Below are positions 24,340-32,839 of a stretch of DNA of 64,000 bases, piece after piece. Made by a program: the position numbers and the translations under genes. Where the stretch lies: NCBI RefSeq assembly GCF_950101795.1, contig NZ_CATNLZ010000033.1, forward strand, positions 308,916 to 372,915, given 5' to 3'. How positions within the stretch are numbered: the stretch's first letter is position 1; the number at the start of each line of letters is the position of its first letter. This DNA is from Nocardioides sp. T2.26MG-1 (GTDB lineage: Bacteria; Actinomycetota; Actinomycetes; Propionibacteriales; Nocardioidaceae). Below the pieces are notes generated by a model. That model made no database searches. It was not told the origin of the DNA and saw only the letters and a program-made list of their open reading frames with translations.

Positions 24340-24747
24340 TTACCAGACGTAGGCGAGGACTTCCCCACCCACGCCCTTCTGGTTTGCCTGGCGGTCGGTC
24401 AGCAGGCCCTGGCTGGTCGAGATGATCGCGACGCCGAGGCCGCCGAGCACCTTCGGGAGACCCGTGTGCTTGGCGTACACGCGCAGACCGGGCTTGCTGA
24501 TCCGGCGGACGCCGGCGATCGAGCGCTCCCGGTTGCGGCCGTACTTGAGGGTGATCGTCAGCGTCTTGCCGACCTCGCCCTCGGCCGGCTCGGTGACCTC
24601 GTAGGAGGTGATGTACCCCTCCTGCTTGAGGATGTCGGCGACACCCTGCTTGAGCTTGCTGTACGGCATGGAGACCGCATCGTGGTACGCCTGGTTGGCG
24701 TTGCGCAGACGCGTGAGCATGTCTGCGATCGGGTCAGTCATCGTCAT
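24340..24747 (-). CDS. rpsH: 30S ribosomal protein S8
   Basis: A 135-residue central-domain 16S rRNA binding protein; in E. coli it is the translational repressor of the spc operon. TMTDPIADMLTRLRNANQAYHDAVSMPYSKLK and the C-terminal GGLGVAIISTSQGLLTDRQA are diagnostic. Start is ATG 24747; ATG 24741 two codons on is possible. It sits between rpsN and rplF. Confidence 0.98.
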   Translation of the reverse strand: MTMTDPIADMLTRLRNANQAYHDAVSMPYSKLKQGVADILKQEGYITSYEVTEPAEGEVGKTLTITLKYGRNRERSIAGVRRISKPGLRVYAKHTGLPKVLGGLGVAIISTSQGLLTDRQANQKGVGGEVLAYVW

Positions 24748-24824
24748 TGCGGTTGTTTCTCTCTCTTCTGCGGTTTCGCGCCCCTCGCGGAGACGCGACC
24801 TTCAGCGGTTGTGGAGGGTGGTGG

Positions 24825-25010
24825 TCACCAGCTGGACTTGGTCACGCCCGGCAGCTCGCCCCGGTGCGCCATCTCCCGGAGGCAGATGCGGCACAGGCCG
24901 AACTTGCGGTAGACGGCCTTGGGCCGGCCGCAGCGCTGGCAGCGGGTGTAGCCGCGCACCGCGAACTTCGGCTTGCGAGCGGCCTTGACCTTCAGAGCGG
25001 TCTTCGCCAT
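24825..25010 (-). CDS. rpsN: 30S ribosomal protein S14 type Z (zinc-binding)
   Basis: A 61-residue short S14. Four zinc ligands, Cys24, Cys27, Cys40 and Cys43 (TRCQRC and GLCRIC), make it the zinc-dependent form found in spc operons. Many actinobacteria keep a second, Cys-free S14 elsewhere for zinc starvation. One base separates it from rplE. Confidence 0.98.
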
Positions 25011-25011
25011 G

Positions 25012-25590
25012 TCAGTTCTCCTTGAACGGGAAGCCGAGCTGCTTCAACAGCGCGCGACCCTGCTCGTCATTGGTGGCGGTGGTGACGACCGTGATGTCCA
25101 TCCCGCGCGAGCGGTCGATCCGGTCCTGGTCGATCTCGTGGAACATGACCTGCTCCGTGAGACCGAACGTGTAGTTGCCGCGACCGTCGAACTGGTTGGG
25201 GTTGAGACCCCGGAAGTCGCGGATACGCGGGAGCGCGAGCGAGAGCAGCCGGTCGAGGAACTCCCACATCCGGTCGCCGCGCAGCGTGGTGTGCGCGCCG
25301 ATCGGCATGCCCTCACGCAGCTTGAACTGGGCGATGGACTTGCGGGCCTTGGTCACCAGCGGCTTCTGGCCGGTGATCGCGGTGAGGTCCTTGACGGCAC
25401 CCTCGATCAGCTTCGAGTCGCGAGCCGCCTCGCCGACGCCCATGTTGACCACGATCTTGGTCAGCCCGGGCACCTGCATGACGTTCTTGATGTCGAACTC
25501 GGAGCGCAGCGCGGGGAGGATCTCCTCGCGGTAGCGGGTCTTGAGACGAGGGGTGACCGACGCTGAGGCGGTCGTCTGGGTCTCGGTCAT
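25012..25590 (-). CDS. rplE: 50S ribosomal protein L5
   Basis: A 192-residue 5S rRNA-binding protein of the central protuberance. [50 protein letters not shown] and [35 protein letters not shown] are the family signatures. The first 20 residues are a variable extension. Its ATG overlaps the rplX stop by one base (TGATG). Confidence 0.98.
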
Positions 25591-25952
25591 CAGATTTCCT
25601 TGCCGGTCTTGCGCGAGATGCGGACGCTGCGCTCCGCCTTGTACGTCGAGCCGTCCGGGCGGCGCTTGGTGACCTCGTCGCGGCGGAAGCCGACCCGGGT
25701 CACGCCGTCACCGTCGACGAGCATCACGTTGGAGACGTGGATCGGGGCCTCGGCGGTGATGATGCCGCCGGTGGTCCCGGCGCGACCGCCCTGGTTGACG
25801 ACCTTGGTGTGCCGCTTGACGCGGTTCACGCCCTCGACGATCACCCGCTGCTCCTCACGGAGCACCTGGATGACCTTGCCCTCGGCGCCCTTGTCCTTGC
25901 CGGCGATCACCTTGACGGTGTCGCCCTTCTTGATGTTCAGACTCTTGGCCAT
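25590..25952 (-). CDS. rplX: 50S ribosomal protein L24
   Basis: A 120-residue assembly initiator of the large subunit with a KOW motif, NIKKGDTVKVIAGKDKGAEGKVIQVLREEQRVIVEGVN, at the N-terminus. GGIITAEAPIHVSNVMLVDG follows. The C-terminal 25 residues are basic. It lies 3 bp after rplN and is coupled to rplE. Confidence 0.98.
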   Translation of the reverse strand: MAKSLNIKKGDTVKVIAGKDKGAEGKVIQVLREEQRVIVEGVNRVKRHTKVVNQGGRAGTTGGIITAEAPIHVSNVMLVDGDGVTRVGFRRDEVTKRRPDGSTYKAERSVRISRKTGKEI

Positions 25953-25955
25953 GAC

Positions 25956-26324
25956 TCAGAGCACCTCCGGTGCGAGCGAGATGATCTTCATGAACTTCTT
26001 CTCGCGCAGCTCGCGGCCCACGGGGCCGAAGATGCGGGTCCCACGGGGCTCGCCGTCGTTCTTGAGAATGACGGCGGCGTTCTCGTCGAAGCGGATGTAC
26101 GAGCCGTCGGGACGGCGGCGCTCCTTGACGGTGCGCACGATCACGGCCTTGACGACATCACCCTTCTTCACGTTGCCACCGGGGATCGCGTCCTTGACGG
26201 TGGCGACGATGACGTCGCCGATACCGGCGTAGCGCCGACCCGAGCCGCCGAGAACACGGATGCAGAGGATCTCCTTCGCACCGGTGTTGTCGGCGACCTT
26301 GAGCCGCGACTCCTGCTGAATCAT
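25956..26324 (-). CDS. rplN: 50S ribosomal protein L14
   Basis: A 122-residue protein at the subunit interface that contacts 16S helix 14. MIQQESRLKVADNTGAKEILCIRVLGGS and RGTRIFGPVGRELREKKFMKIISLAPEVL are diagnostic. Length equals the family standard. It begins the spc part of the cluster after rpsQ, from which 68 bp separate it. Confidence 0.98.
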   Translation of the reverse strand: MIQQESRLKVADNTGAKEILCIRVLGGSGRRYAGIGDVIVATVKDAIPGGNVKKGDVVKAVIVRTVKERRRPDGSYIRFDENAAVILKNDGEPRGTRIFGPVGRELREKKFMKIISLAPEVL

Positions 26325-26392
26325 TTCTTCTCCTGGTTGTCGTGCCGGTTCTCAACGCCTCGGCGGGCGGTGAGCCTGGCCGAACGGGTGAG

Positions 26393-26662
26393 TTACTTGG
26401 CCTTCTCGAGGATCTCGACGACGCGCCAACGCTTGGTGGCCGACAGCGGACGGGTCTCCATGAGGAGGACACGGTCGCCGATGCCACACTCGTTCTGCTC
26501 GTCGTGCGCCTTGAGCTTGCTCGTGCGACGCATGACCTTGCCGTACAGCGCGTGCTTCACACGGTCCTCGACGGACACGACCACGGTCTTGTCCATCTTG
26601 TCGCTGACGACCAGGCCCTCGCGGACCTTGCGGGCGTTCCGCGCAGCAGTCTGCTCGCTCAT
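26393..26662 (-). CDS. rpsQ: 30S ribosomal protein S17
   Basis: An 89-residue OB-fold 16S rRNA binding protein. RKVREGLVVSDKMDKTVVVSVEDRVKHALYGKVMRRTSKLKAHDEQNECGIGDRVLLMETRPLSATKRWRVVEI covers the full family pattern. The ATG overlaps the rpmC stop by 4 bp (ATGA). It ends the S10 part of the cluster. Confidence 0.98.
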   Translation of the reverse strand: MSEQTAARNARKVREGLVVSDKMDKTVVVSVEDRVKHALYGKVMRRTSKLKAHDEQNECGIGDRVLLMETRPLSATKRWRVVEILEKAK

Positions 26663-26901
26663 GCGTCACCATCCTCGTTGCTGTCGTTGCCCGGGGCGGT
26701 GCGGATGCCGAGCTCGCGCTCACGCACCACGGTGTAGATCCGGGCGATGTCCTTCTTGACCGTGCGGAGACGGCCGTGGCTCTCCAGCTGGCCGGTGGCC
26801 GCCTGGAAGCGGAGGTTGAAGAGCTCCTCCTTGGCCTCGCGGAGCTTGGCCTCGAGGTCGACGGCGTTCAGCTCGTCGAGCTCGTGAGCAGTCGTAGCCA
26901 T
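26659..26901 (-). CDS. rpmC: 50S ribosomal protein L29
   Basis: An 80-residue helical hairpin protein next to the exit tunnel that helps dock trigger factor. ELDELNAVDLEAKLREAKEELFNLRFQAATGQLESHGRLRTVKKDIARIYTVVRERELGI is typical. Its start overlaps the rplP stop (TGATG) and its stop overlaps rpsQ, so three genes are coupled. Confidence 0.98.
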   Translation of the reverse strand: MATTAHELDELNAVDLEAKLREAKEELFNLRFQAATGQLESHGRLRTVKKDIARIYTVVRERELGIRTAPGNDSNEDGDA

Positions 26902-27320
26902 CAGAATTCACCTGCTTCGCGGGAGATGAACCGGCACTTCATCGGGAGCTTGTGCATCGCGCGGCGCATGGCCTCGCGGGCAGTCGTCTCGTCGACGCCG
27001 GAGAGTTCGAACATGACCCGGCCCGGCTTCACGTTGGCGATCCACCACTCGGGAGAGCCCTTGCCGGAGCCCATGCGGGTCTCGGCAGGCTTCTTGGTCA
27101 GCGGGCGGTCGGGGTAGATGTTGATCCACACCTTGCCGCCACGCTTGATGTGACGCGTCATGGCGATACGAGCGGACTCGATCTGCCGGTTGGTCACGTA
27201 GTGGGACTCGATCGCCTGGATGCCGAAGTCACCGAAGGCCAGGCGGGTGCCACCCTTGGCCGCACCGGTCCGCTTGGGGTGGTGCTGCTTGCGGTGCTTG
27301 ACACGACGGGGCATCAACAT
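26901..27320 (-). CDS. rplP: 50S ribosomal protein L16
   Basis: A 139-residue protein that shapes the A-site tRNA binding region. MLMPRRVKHRKQHHPKRTGAAKGGT is the standard N-terminus, which favours ATG 27320 over the ATG two codons later. GSGKGSPEWWIANVKPGRVMFELSG is the second signature. It lies 3 bp after rpsC. Confidence 0.98.
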   Translation of the reverse strand: MLMPRRVKHRKQHHPKRTGAAKGGTRLAFGDFGIQAIESHYVTNRQIESARIAMTRHIKRGGKVWINIYPDRPLTKKPAETRMGSGKGSPEWWIANVKPGRVMFELSGVDETTAREAMRRAMHKLPMKCRFISREAGEF

Positions 27321-27323
27321 GGC

Positions 27324-28160
27324 TCAGCCCTCCTTGGGGGTGTCAGCGGCCGGAGCCGGAGCGGCGGCCTCGGCCGGGGCTGCGGGAGCGTCGGCGCGGT
27401 CCGAGCGCGCCGGACGGTCGCCACGGGAGCCACGGCTCGGACGCTCGCCGCCACGCTCGTTGCCACGGGTCGGGCGACCACCGCGGCCGGGGACCCCGGC
27501 GCGGGCGGCGGCCTGGGCCTGGCGCTCGGCACGGGTGCCGGCGACCTCGCCCTTGTAGATCCAGACCTTCACGCCGATGCGGCCGAAGGTCGTCTTGGCC
27601 TCGTAGAAGCCGTAGTCGATGTCGGCACGCAGGGTGTGCAGCGGGACGCGGCCCTCGCGGTAGAACTCGGTGCGCGACATCTCGGCACCGTTGAGGCGGC
27701 CCGAGCACTGGATCCGGATGCCCTTGGCACCCGAGCGCATCGTGGTCTGCATGGCCTTGCGCATGGCGCGACGGAACTGCACGCGGCCGGAGAGCTGCTC
27801 GGCAACACCCTGGGCGACCAGCTGCGCGTCCATCTCGGGGTTCTTGACCTCGAGGATGTTCAGCTGCACCTGCTTGCCGGTGAGCTTCTCGAGCTCGCCG
27901 CGGATGCGGTCGGCCTCGGCGCCACGGCGGCCGATGACGATGCCCGGACGCGCGGTGTGGATGTCCACTCGCACGCGGTCACGGGTGCGCTCGATCTCGA
28001 CCTTGGAGATGCCGGCCCGCTCCATGCCCTTGGAGAGCAGCTTGCGGATGGCGACGTCCTCGCCGACGTACGCCTTGTAGAGCTTGTCGGCGTACCACCG
28101 GCTCTTGTGGTCGGTCGAGATGCCGAGGCGGAAGCCGTTCGGGTTGATCTTCTGGCCCAT
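27324..28160 (-). CDS. rpsC: 30S ribosomal protein S3 with Arg/Gly- and Ala-rich C-terminal extension
   Basis: A 278-residue protein of the mRNA entry channel. It has the KH domain with VDIHTARPGIVIGRRGAEADRIRGELEKLTGKQVQLNILEVKNPE and the S3-specific C-terminal domain (GRVPLHTLRADIDYGFYEAKTTFGRIGVKVWIYKG). After about residue 215 there is an Arg/Gly-rich stretch (RGGRPTRGNERGGERPSRG), then an Ala/Pro tail, a variable extension common in actinobacteria. It overlaps the rplV stop by one base. Confidence 0.98.
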   Translation of the reverse strand: MGQKINPNGFRLGISTDHKSRWYADKLYKAYVGEDVAIRKLLSKGMERAGISKVEIERTRDRVRVDIHTARPGIVIGRRGAEADRIRGELEKLTGKQVQLNILEVKNPEMDAQLVAQGVAEQLSGRVQFRRAMRKAMQTTMRSGAKGIRIQCSGRLNGAEMSRTEFYREGRVPLHTLRADIDYGFYEAKTTFGRIGVKVWIYKGEVAGTRAERQAQAAARAGVPGRGGRPTRGNERGGERPSRGSRGDRPARSDRADAPAAPAEAAAPAPAADTPKEG

Positions 28161-28600
28161 CAGGCACTCTTCCTCTTCTTCAGGGACGCCTTCTTCTCTG
28201 CCACCACGTCGGCCGGCTGGACGACGAGCGTGATGTGGCTGGTGCGCTTGTTGATGCGGGTCGCACGACCCTGCGCACGGGGGCGCCAGCGCTTCATCGT
28301 CGGGCCCTCGTCGACCTGGGCCACGGCGACCACGAGGGCGCTGCGGTCGAGGCTCTCGGTGGTCTCGGCGTTGGCGACCGCGCTCTCGAGGACCTTGTAG
28401 ACGGTCTCGGAGGCGGCCTGCGGCGCGAACTGCAGCAGCGAGAGGGCGTCGTCCACGGGCAGCCCGCGGACCATGTCGACGACCCGGCGGGCCTTCATCG
28501 GCGTGATCCGCACGTAGCGGGCGCTCGCGAAGGCTCCGGGCTGGTCGCCGAGCAGCGACTCGCGGCGGGCGCTGGTGCGCCTGCGCTCGGTGGTGCTCAT
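28160..28600 (-). CDS. rplV: 50S ribosomal protein L22
   Basis: A 146-residue protein lining the exit tunnel, where its beta-hairpin forms part of the constriction and macrolide site. ASARYVRITPMKARRVVDMVRGLPVDDALSLLQFAPQAASETVYKVLESAVANAE and MKRWRPRAQGRATRINKRTSHITLVV (the hairpin) identify it. It overlaps rpsS by 4 bp. Confidence 0.98.
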   Translation of the reverse strand: MSTTERRRTSARRESLLGDQPGAFASARYVRITPMKARRVVDMVRGLPVDDALSLLQFAPQAASETVYKVLESAVANAETTESLDRSALVVAVAQVDEGPTMKRWRPRAQGRATRINKRTSHITLVVQPADVVAEKKASLKKRKSA

Positions 28601-28878
28601 CGGCGTCGTCCCTTCCGGTCTTCCTTGACGTGCCCGCGGTAGGTGCGGGTGGGAGCGAACTCCCCGAGCTTGTGGCCGACCATGGCGTCGGTCACGAAGA
28701 CCGGCACGTGCTTGCGACCGTCGTGCACGGCGATCGTGTGACCGATCATGTCCGGCACGATCATCGACCGGCGCGACCAGGTCTTGATGACGTTGTGCGA
28801 GCCCTTGGCGTTCTCGGCGTCCACCTTCTTCTGCAGGTGGTCGTCGACGAACGGGCCCTTCTTCAGGCTGCGAGGCAT
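28597..28878 (-). CDS. rpsS: 30S ribosomal protein S19
   Basis: A 93-residue head protein that complexes with S13. MPRSLKKGPFVDDHLQKKVDAENAKGSHNVIKTWSRRSMIVPDMIGHTIAVHDGRKHVPVFVTDAMVGHKLGEFAPTRTYRGH covers the whole family pattern. It lies 15 bp after rplB. Confidence 0.98.
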   Translation of the reverse strand: MPRSLKKGPFVDDHLQKKVDAENAKGSHNVIKTWSRRSMIVPDMIGHTIAVHDGRKHVPVFVTDAMVGHKLGEFAPTRTYRGHVKEDRKGRRR

Positions 28879-28893
28879 GTCTCTATTTCCCTA

Positions 28894-29730
<837 letters not shown>

Positions 29731-29759
29731 GTGTCTAGTCCTCGTATCCAGGTGCCCGG

Positions 29760-30065
29760 TCAGGAGACCGGGCCTCCGAAGATGTCGATGCGGTCGCCCT
29801 CAGCGAGGCTGACGATCGCGCGCTTGGTGTCCTTGCGCTTACCCAGCCCGTTGCGGGTCCGGCGCGTCTTGCCCGGACGGTTGATCGTGTTGACGGAGGT
29901 CACCTTGACGTTGAACACCTTCTCGACCGCGATCTTGATCTCGGTCTTGTTGGCGTCGGGGTGCACCAGGAAGGTGTACTTGTTCGCGTCGAGGAGGCCG
30001 TAGCTCTTCTCGGACACGACCGGCGCCAGCAGGATGTCGCGGTGGTCCTTGTGCAGCGTGCTCAT
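29760..30065 (-). CDS. rplW: 50S ribosomal protein L23
   Basis: A 101-residue exit-tunnel protein that docks trigger factor and SRP. DILLAPVVSEKSYGLLDANKYTFLVHPDANKTEIKIAVEKVFNVKVTSVNTINRPGKTRR is diagnostic. The start is ATG 30065 (MSTLHKDHRD); the longer frame reads into a GAGCGAAGCGAG-type repeat. The gap to rplD is 76 bp, unusually large for this cluster, and holds such short palindromic repeats. Confidence 0.97.
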   Translation of the reverse strand: MSTLHKDHRDILLAPVVSEKSYGLLDANKYTFLVHPDANKTEIKIAVEKVFNVKVTSVNTINRPGKTRRTRNGLGKRKDTKRAIVSLAEGDRIDIFGGPVS

Positions 30066-30141
30066 GCGCGTACTCGCTTCGCTCCGTGCGCGCATGAGGC
30101 ACATGTCGCGCGGTCTTGAATGGTTCGCTCGCTCCGCTCGC
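30066..30141. repeat. GAGCGAAGCGAG/GCGAGCGGAGCGAGC palindromic repeats between rplD and rplW
   Basis: Two short palindromic runs on the minus strand, GGAGCGAAGCGAG near 30070-30083 and GCGAGCGGAGCGAGC near 30127-30141, flank the gap. The form resembles the core of the repeat at 12204-12242. Confidence 0.45.
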
Positions 30142-30918
30142 TCACTTCGCAGCCTCCTCGGCCGAAACGGGCTTGGACAGCGCGGTGCCGTTCACGAAGG
30201 CGTCGTAGGCGCCCTGCGTGAAGACGACGTCGTCGGACGCCAGCACGTCGTAGGTGTTGAGCTGGTCGACCGCCACGATGTGCACCTGGGGAGCGTTGCG
30301 CAGCGACAGCCAGGTGACGGTGTCGGTGCGCTCCAGCACCACGAGGAAGCGCGACCGGTCGGAGAGCGTCGTCAGCGCGGCCAGGGCCGCCCGGGTCGAC
30401 GGTGCCTCCGCGGCGATGATCGACTCCACCACGTGGATGCGGTCGTTGCGCGCCCGGTCGGAGAGGGCACCGCGCAGCGCGGCGGCCTTCATCTTCTTGG
30501 GCGTCCGCTGGTCGTAGTTGCGCGGCTGCGGGCCGTGGACGACGCCACCGCCGGCGAACTGCGGCGCACGGGTCGAGCCCTGACGGGCGCGGCCGGTGCC
30601 CTTCTGCTTGTAGGGCTTGCGGCCACCGCCGCGAACCTCGCCGCGGGTCTTGGTGGCGTGCGTGCCCTGGCGGGCGGAGGCCTGCTGGGCCACCACGACC
30701 TGGTGCATCAGCGGGATGTTGACCTCGACGTCGAAGATCTCGGCGGGCAGGTCGACCTTCGCAGCCTTGGGAGCGGCGGCCTTGGCGGGCGCGGCCTTCT
30801 TGGCGGGCGCGGCCTTCTTGGCCGGAGCAGCCTTCTTGGCGGTGGTCGCCTTCTTGGCGGCCGTCTTCTTCGCCGGAGCCGACTCGTCGGGAGTGGTCTT
30901 CTCGTTGTCCTCAGCCAT
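30142..30918 (-). CDS. rplD: 50S ribosomal protein L4 with histone H1-like Lys/Ala N-terminal extension
   Basis: A 258-residue protein. Residues about 14-54 are a repetitive AAPAKKAAPAKKAAPAK-type region. The L4 core begins near residue 55 (VDLPAEIFDVEVNIPLMHQVV) and includes the exit-tunnel loop GEVRGGGRKPYKQKGTGRARQGSTRAPQFAGGGVVHGPQPRNY. Normal L4 is about 205-220 residues, so the repeat is an addition. In E. coli L4 also represses the S10 operon. It lies 2 bp after rplC. Confidence 0.97.
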   Translation of the reverse strand: MAEDNEKTTPDESAPAKKTAAKKATTAKKAAPAKKAAPAKKAAPAKAAAPKAAKVDLPAEIFDVEVNIPLMHQVVVAQQASARQGTHATKTRGEVRGGGRKPYKQKGTGRARQGSTRAPQFAGGGVVHGPQPRNYDQRTPKKMKAAALRGALSDRARNDRIHVVESIIAAEAPSTRAALAALTTLSDRSRFLVVLERTDTVTWLSLRNAPQVHIVAVDQLNTYDVLASDDVVFTQGAYDAFVNGTALSKPVSAEEAAK

Positions 30919-30920
30919 GA

Positions 30921-31580
30921 TCAGACCTCCTGCGTCTTCTTGGCGGCCGAGCGGAGCACCACGACGCCACCCTTGGGGCCGGGAACCGCGCCCTTGAGGA
31001 GGATCAGGCCCTTCTCGACGTCCACGGCGTGCACGGTGACGTTCTGGGTGGTGACGGTGTCGGTACCCATCCGGCCGGCCATGCGGACGCCCTTGAACAC
31101 GCGGCCCGGGGTGGCGCAGGCGCCGATCGATCCGGGCTTGCGGTGGTTGCGGTGGGCGCCGTGGGAAGCGGAGACACCGGCGAAGCCGTGTCGCTTCATG
31201 ACACCGGCGAAGCCCTTGCCCTTGCTGGTGCCGGTCACGTCGATCTCCTCGCCCGGGGCGAAGGTGTCGACGGCCAGCTCCTGGCCCACGGTGTAGTCGG
31301 CGGCGAGGGCGGTGCGGATCTCGACCAGGTGGCGGCGCGGCGTGGTGCCGGCCTTGCCGAAGTGGCCGGCCTGCGGCTTGGTCACCTTGCGGCCGTCGAT
31401 CTCACCGAAGCCGACCTGGATGGCGTTGTAGCCGTCGGTGGCGGGGGTCCGGACCTGGGTCACCACGTTGGTGCTGGCGGCGATCACGGTCACGGGGACG
31501 ACGCGGTTGTTCTCGTCCCAGACCTGGGTCATGCCGAGCTTGGCGCCCAGCAGGCCCTTCACGTTGCGTTCGAAAGTCAT
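30921..31580 (-). CDS. rplC: 50S ribosomal protein L3
   Basis: A 219-residue early-assembly protein near the peptidyl transferase centre. KGLLGAKLGMTQVWDENNRVVPVTVI, TGTSKGKGFAGVMKRHGFAG (with its conserved basic finger) and SIGACATPGRVFKGVRMAGRMG identify it. ATG 31580 is the family start; the frame upstream is a shadow of rpsJ. Ten bases separate it from rpsJ. Confidence 0.98.
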   Translation of the reverse strand: MTFERNVKGLLGAKLGMTQVWDENNRVVPVTVIAASTNVVTQVRTPATDGYNAIQVGFGEIDGRKVTKPQAGHFGKAGTTPRRHLVEIRTALAADYTVGQELAVDTFAPGEEIDVTGTSKGKGFAGVMKRHGFAGVSASHGAHRNHRKPGSIGACATPGRVFKGVRMAGRMGTDTVTTQNVTVHAVDVEKGLILLKGAVPGPKGGVVVLRSAAKKTQEV

Positions 31581-31590
31581 CTCAGGAACC

Positions 31591-31899
31591 TCAGAGCTTG
31601 ATCTCGATGTCGACACCGGCAGGCAGGTCGAGGCGCATGAGCGAGTCGACGGTCTTCGGCGTGGGGTCGATGATGTCGATGAGGCGCTTGTGGGTGCGCA
31701 TCTCGAAGTGCTCGCGGGAGTCCTTGTACTTGTGGGGCGAGCGGATGACGCAGTACACGTTCTTCTCGGTCGGCAGCGGCACCGGGCCGGCGACCTTGGC
31801 ACCCGTGCGGGTGACCGTGTCCACGATCTTGCGCGCCGAGGTGTCGATCACCTCGTGGTCATAGGCCTTGAGCCTGATGCGGATCTTCTGTCCCGCCAT
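31591..31899 (-). CDS. rpsJ: 30S ribosomal protein S10
   Basis: A 102-residue head protein that also serves as NusE in antitermination. MAGQKIRIRLKAYDHEVIDTSARKIVDTVTRTGAKVAGPVPLPTEKNVYCVIRSPHKYKDSREHFEMRTHKRLIDI is the full family pattern. It is the first gene of the S10-spc cluster. The 425-bp region upstream contains its leader and promoter, including a motif shared with rpsL. Confidence 0.98.
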   Translation of the reverse strand: MAGQKIRIRLKAYDHEVIDTSARKIVDTVTRTGAKVAGPVPLPTEKNVYCVIRSPHKYKDSREHFEMRTHKRLIDIIDPTPKTVDSLMRLDLPAGVDIEIKL

Positions 31900-31999
31900 A
31901 GGTCTCTCTCGTCCTTCTCGATTCGGTACCGCGTGCAGTCCCGGGGGTTCCTCCGGCTTGAGTCGTCCCCGCCCGTGCTTCCCCACCTCGCAGCTCCGA

Positions 32000-32021
32000 C
32001 CCCCGCGGTCGGGCGTGTCGC
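32000..32021 (-). promoter_or_regulatory. Shared leader/promoter motif upstream of rpsJ
   Basis: On the transcript strand, GCGACACGCCCGACC (32007-32021) is identical to 15 nt upstream of rpsL (53509-53523). Both are followed one base later by CGGGGG. The motif lies about 107 nt before the rpsJ start and about 105 nt before the rpsL start. Here CCGACC/GGTCGG can also form a small hairpin. Confidence 0.5.
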
Positions 32022-32312
32022 ACCTGCTAGGCGCAACACGAGACCGGGTGGATCTCGTCTGCTGTGGTGGTGGTGCCCGACGGTTCGTCGAGCGGATCGG
32101 GTCTCCTGGGTCGGTGCGGCCGCACGCCGGACCACTGACCTCTCGTGGAGACGCGATTCAGTAGTCAAGATGTGGCGCACCCCGGCAACCCGCCGAAGCA
32201 ACCGGACTATCTTGACAGAGATCGCCGCGAGCGCCAAACCGGGGTCGGCGGCATCCGGATCCGCGCCTCGCGCACGCCCGAACGGCCACGAGAACACGTT
32301 CTAGATCCGAGA
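32022..32312. other. Intergenic region between the S10 operon and the divergent CMD gene
   Basis: No gene is convincing here. The region must hold the S10 operon promoter beyond the shared motif. TTGACT and TTGACA hexamers occur (near 32164 and 32212), but none has a well-spaced -10. Confidence 0.4.
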
Positions 32313-32318
32313 TATCCT
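32313..32318 (+). promoter_or_regulatory. -10 box of a leaderless promoter (CMD-family gene)
   Basis: TATCCT lies 6 bp before ATG 32325 without a ribosome binding site between. Confidence 0.5.
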
Positions 32319-32324
32319 ACGGCG

Positions 32325-32810
32325 ATGATCATCGATCTGCCCGAGGGCGTGGACCCCATCCTGCACGTGTGGGGCGAGATGGTCCCGCACATCGGCGTCG
32401 CGGCGTCCCGGTTCTCCCAGAGCGTCTACAGCCACACCACCCTGGGTCTCCGCGAGTTCGAGGCCGCGCGGCTGCGGATCGCCCAGATCAACGGCTGTGT
32501 GTTCTGCCAGGACTGGCGCACCGAGCGTGACGGCGCCACGGTCGAGGACTCCTTCCCCGACGCGGTGGCCGGCTGGCGGACCGCGACCGACCTCGACGAG
32601 CGCGTCCGGCTCGCCGCCGAGTACGCCGAGCGCTTCGCCCTCGACCACCACGGCCTGGACGAGGAGTTCTGGACCCGGGTGAAGCGGGCCTACAGCGACG
32701 CGGAGATCGTCGAGCTCTCGATGTGCCTGGGCTCCTGGATCGCGTTCGGCCGGCTCAACCGGGTGCTGGGCCTGGACACCGCGTGCCAGCTGCCCGCGCG
32801 GCAGGGCTGA
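32325..32810 (+). CDS. Carboxymuconolactone decarboxylase (CMD)/alkylhydroperoxidase-like protein
   Basis: A 161-residue all-helical protein of the AhpD/CMD superfamily. The redox motif is NGCVFCQDWRT (Cys58, Cys61), as in AhpD-like peroxidase partners and related CMD proteins, and the downstream His/Glu pattern (AAEYAERFALDHHGLDEEF) fits. A role in peroxide or organic hydroperoxide defence is likely but not proven. The start is ATG 32325, set by the leaderless -10. It is divergent from the S10 operon and followed 29 bp later by the MoxR-cluster gene block. Confidence 0.88.
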   Translation: MIIDLPEGVDPILHVWGEMVPHIGVAASRFSQSVYSHTTLGLREFEAARLRIAQINGCVFCQDWRTERDGATVEDSFPDAVAGWRTATDLDERVRLAAEYAERFALDHHGLDEEFWTRVKRAYSDAEIVELSMCLGSWIAFGRLNRVLGLDTACQLPARQG

Positions 32811-32839
32811 CCCGGTGGCGCGGCTGACAGGATAGGCGC

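Noticed and set aside
30142..30918. Lys/Ala repeats at the start of rplD as a DNA microsatellite rather than protein
   Set aside because: The repeats stay in frame, vary at synonymous positions and lie behind a good start, so they are translated low complexity.
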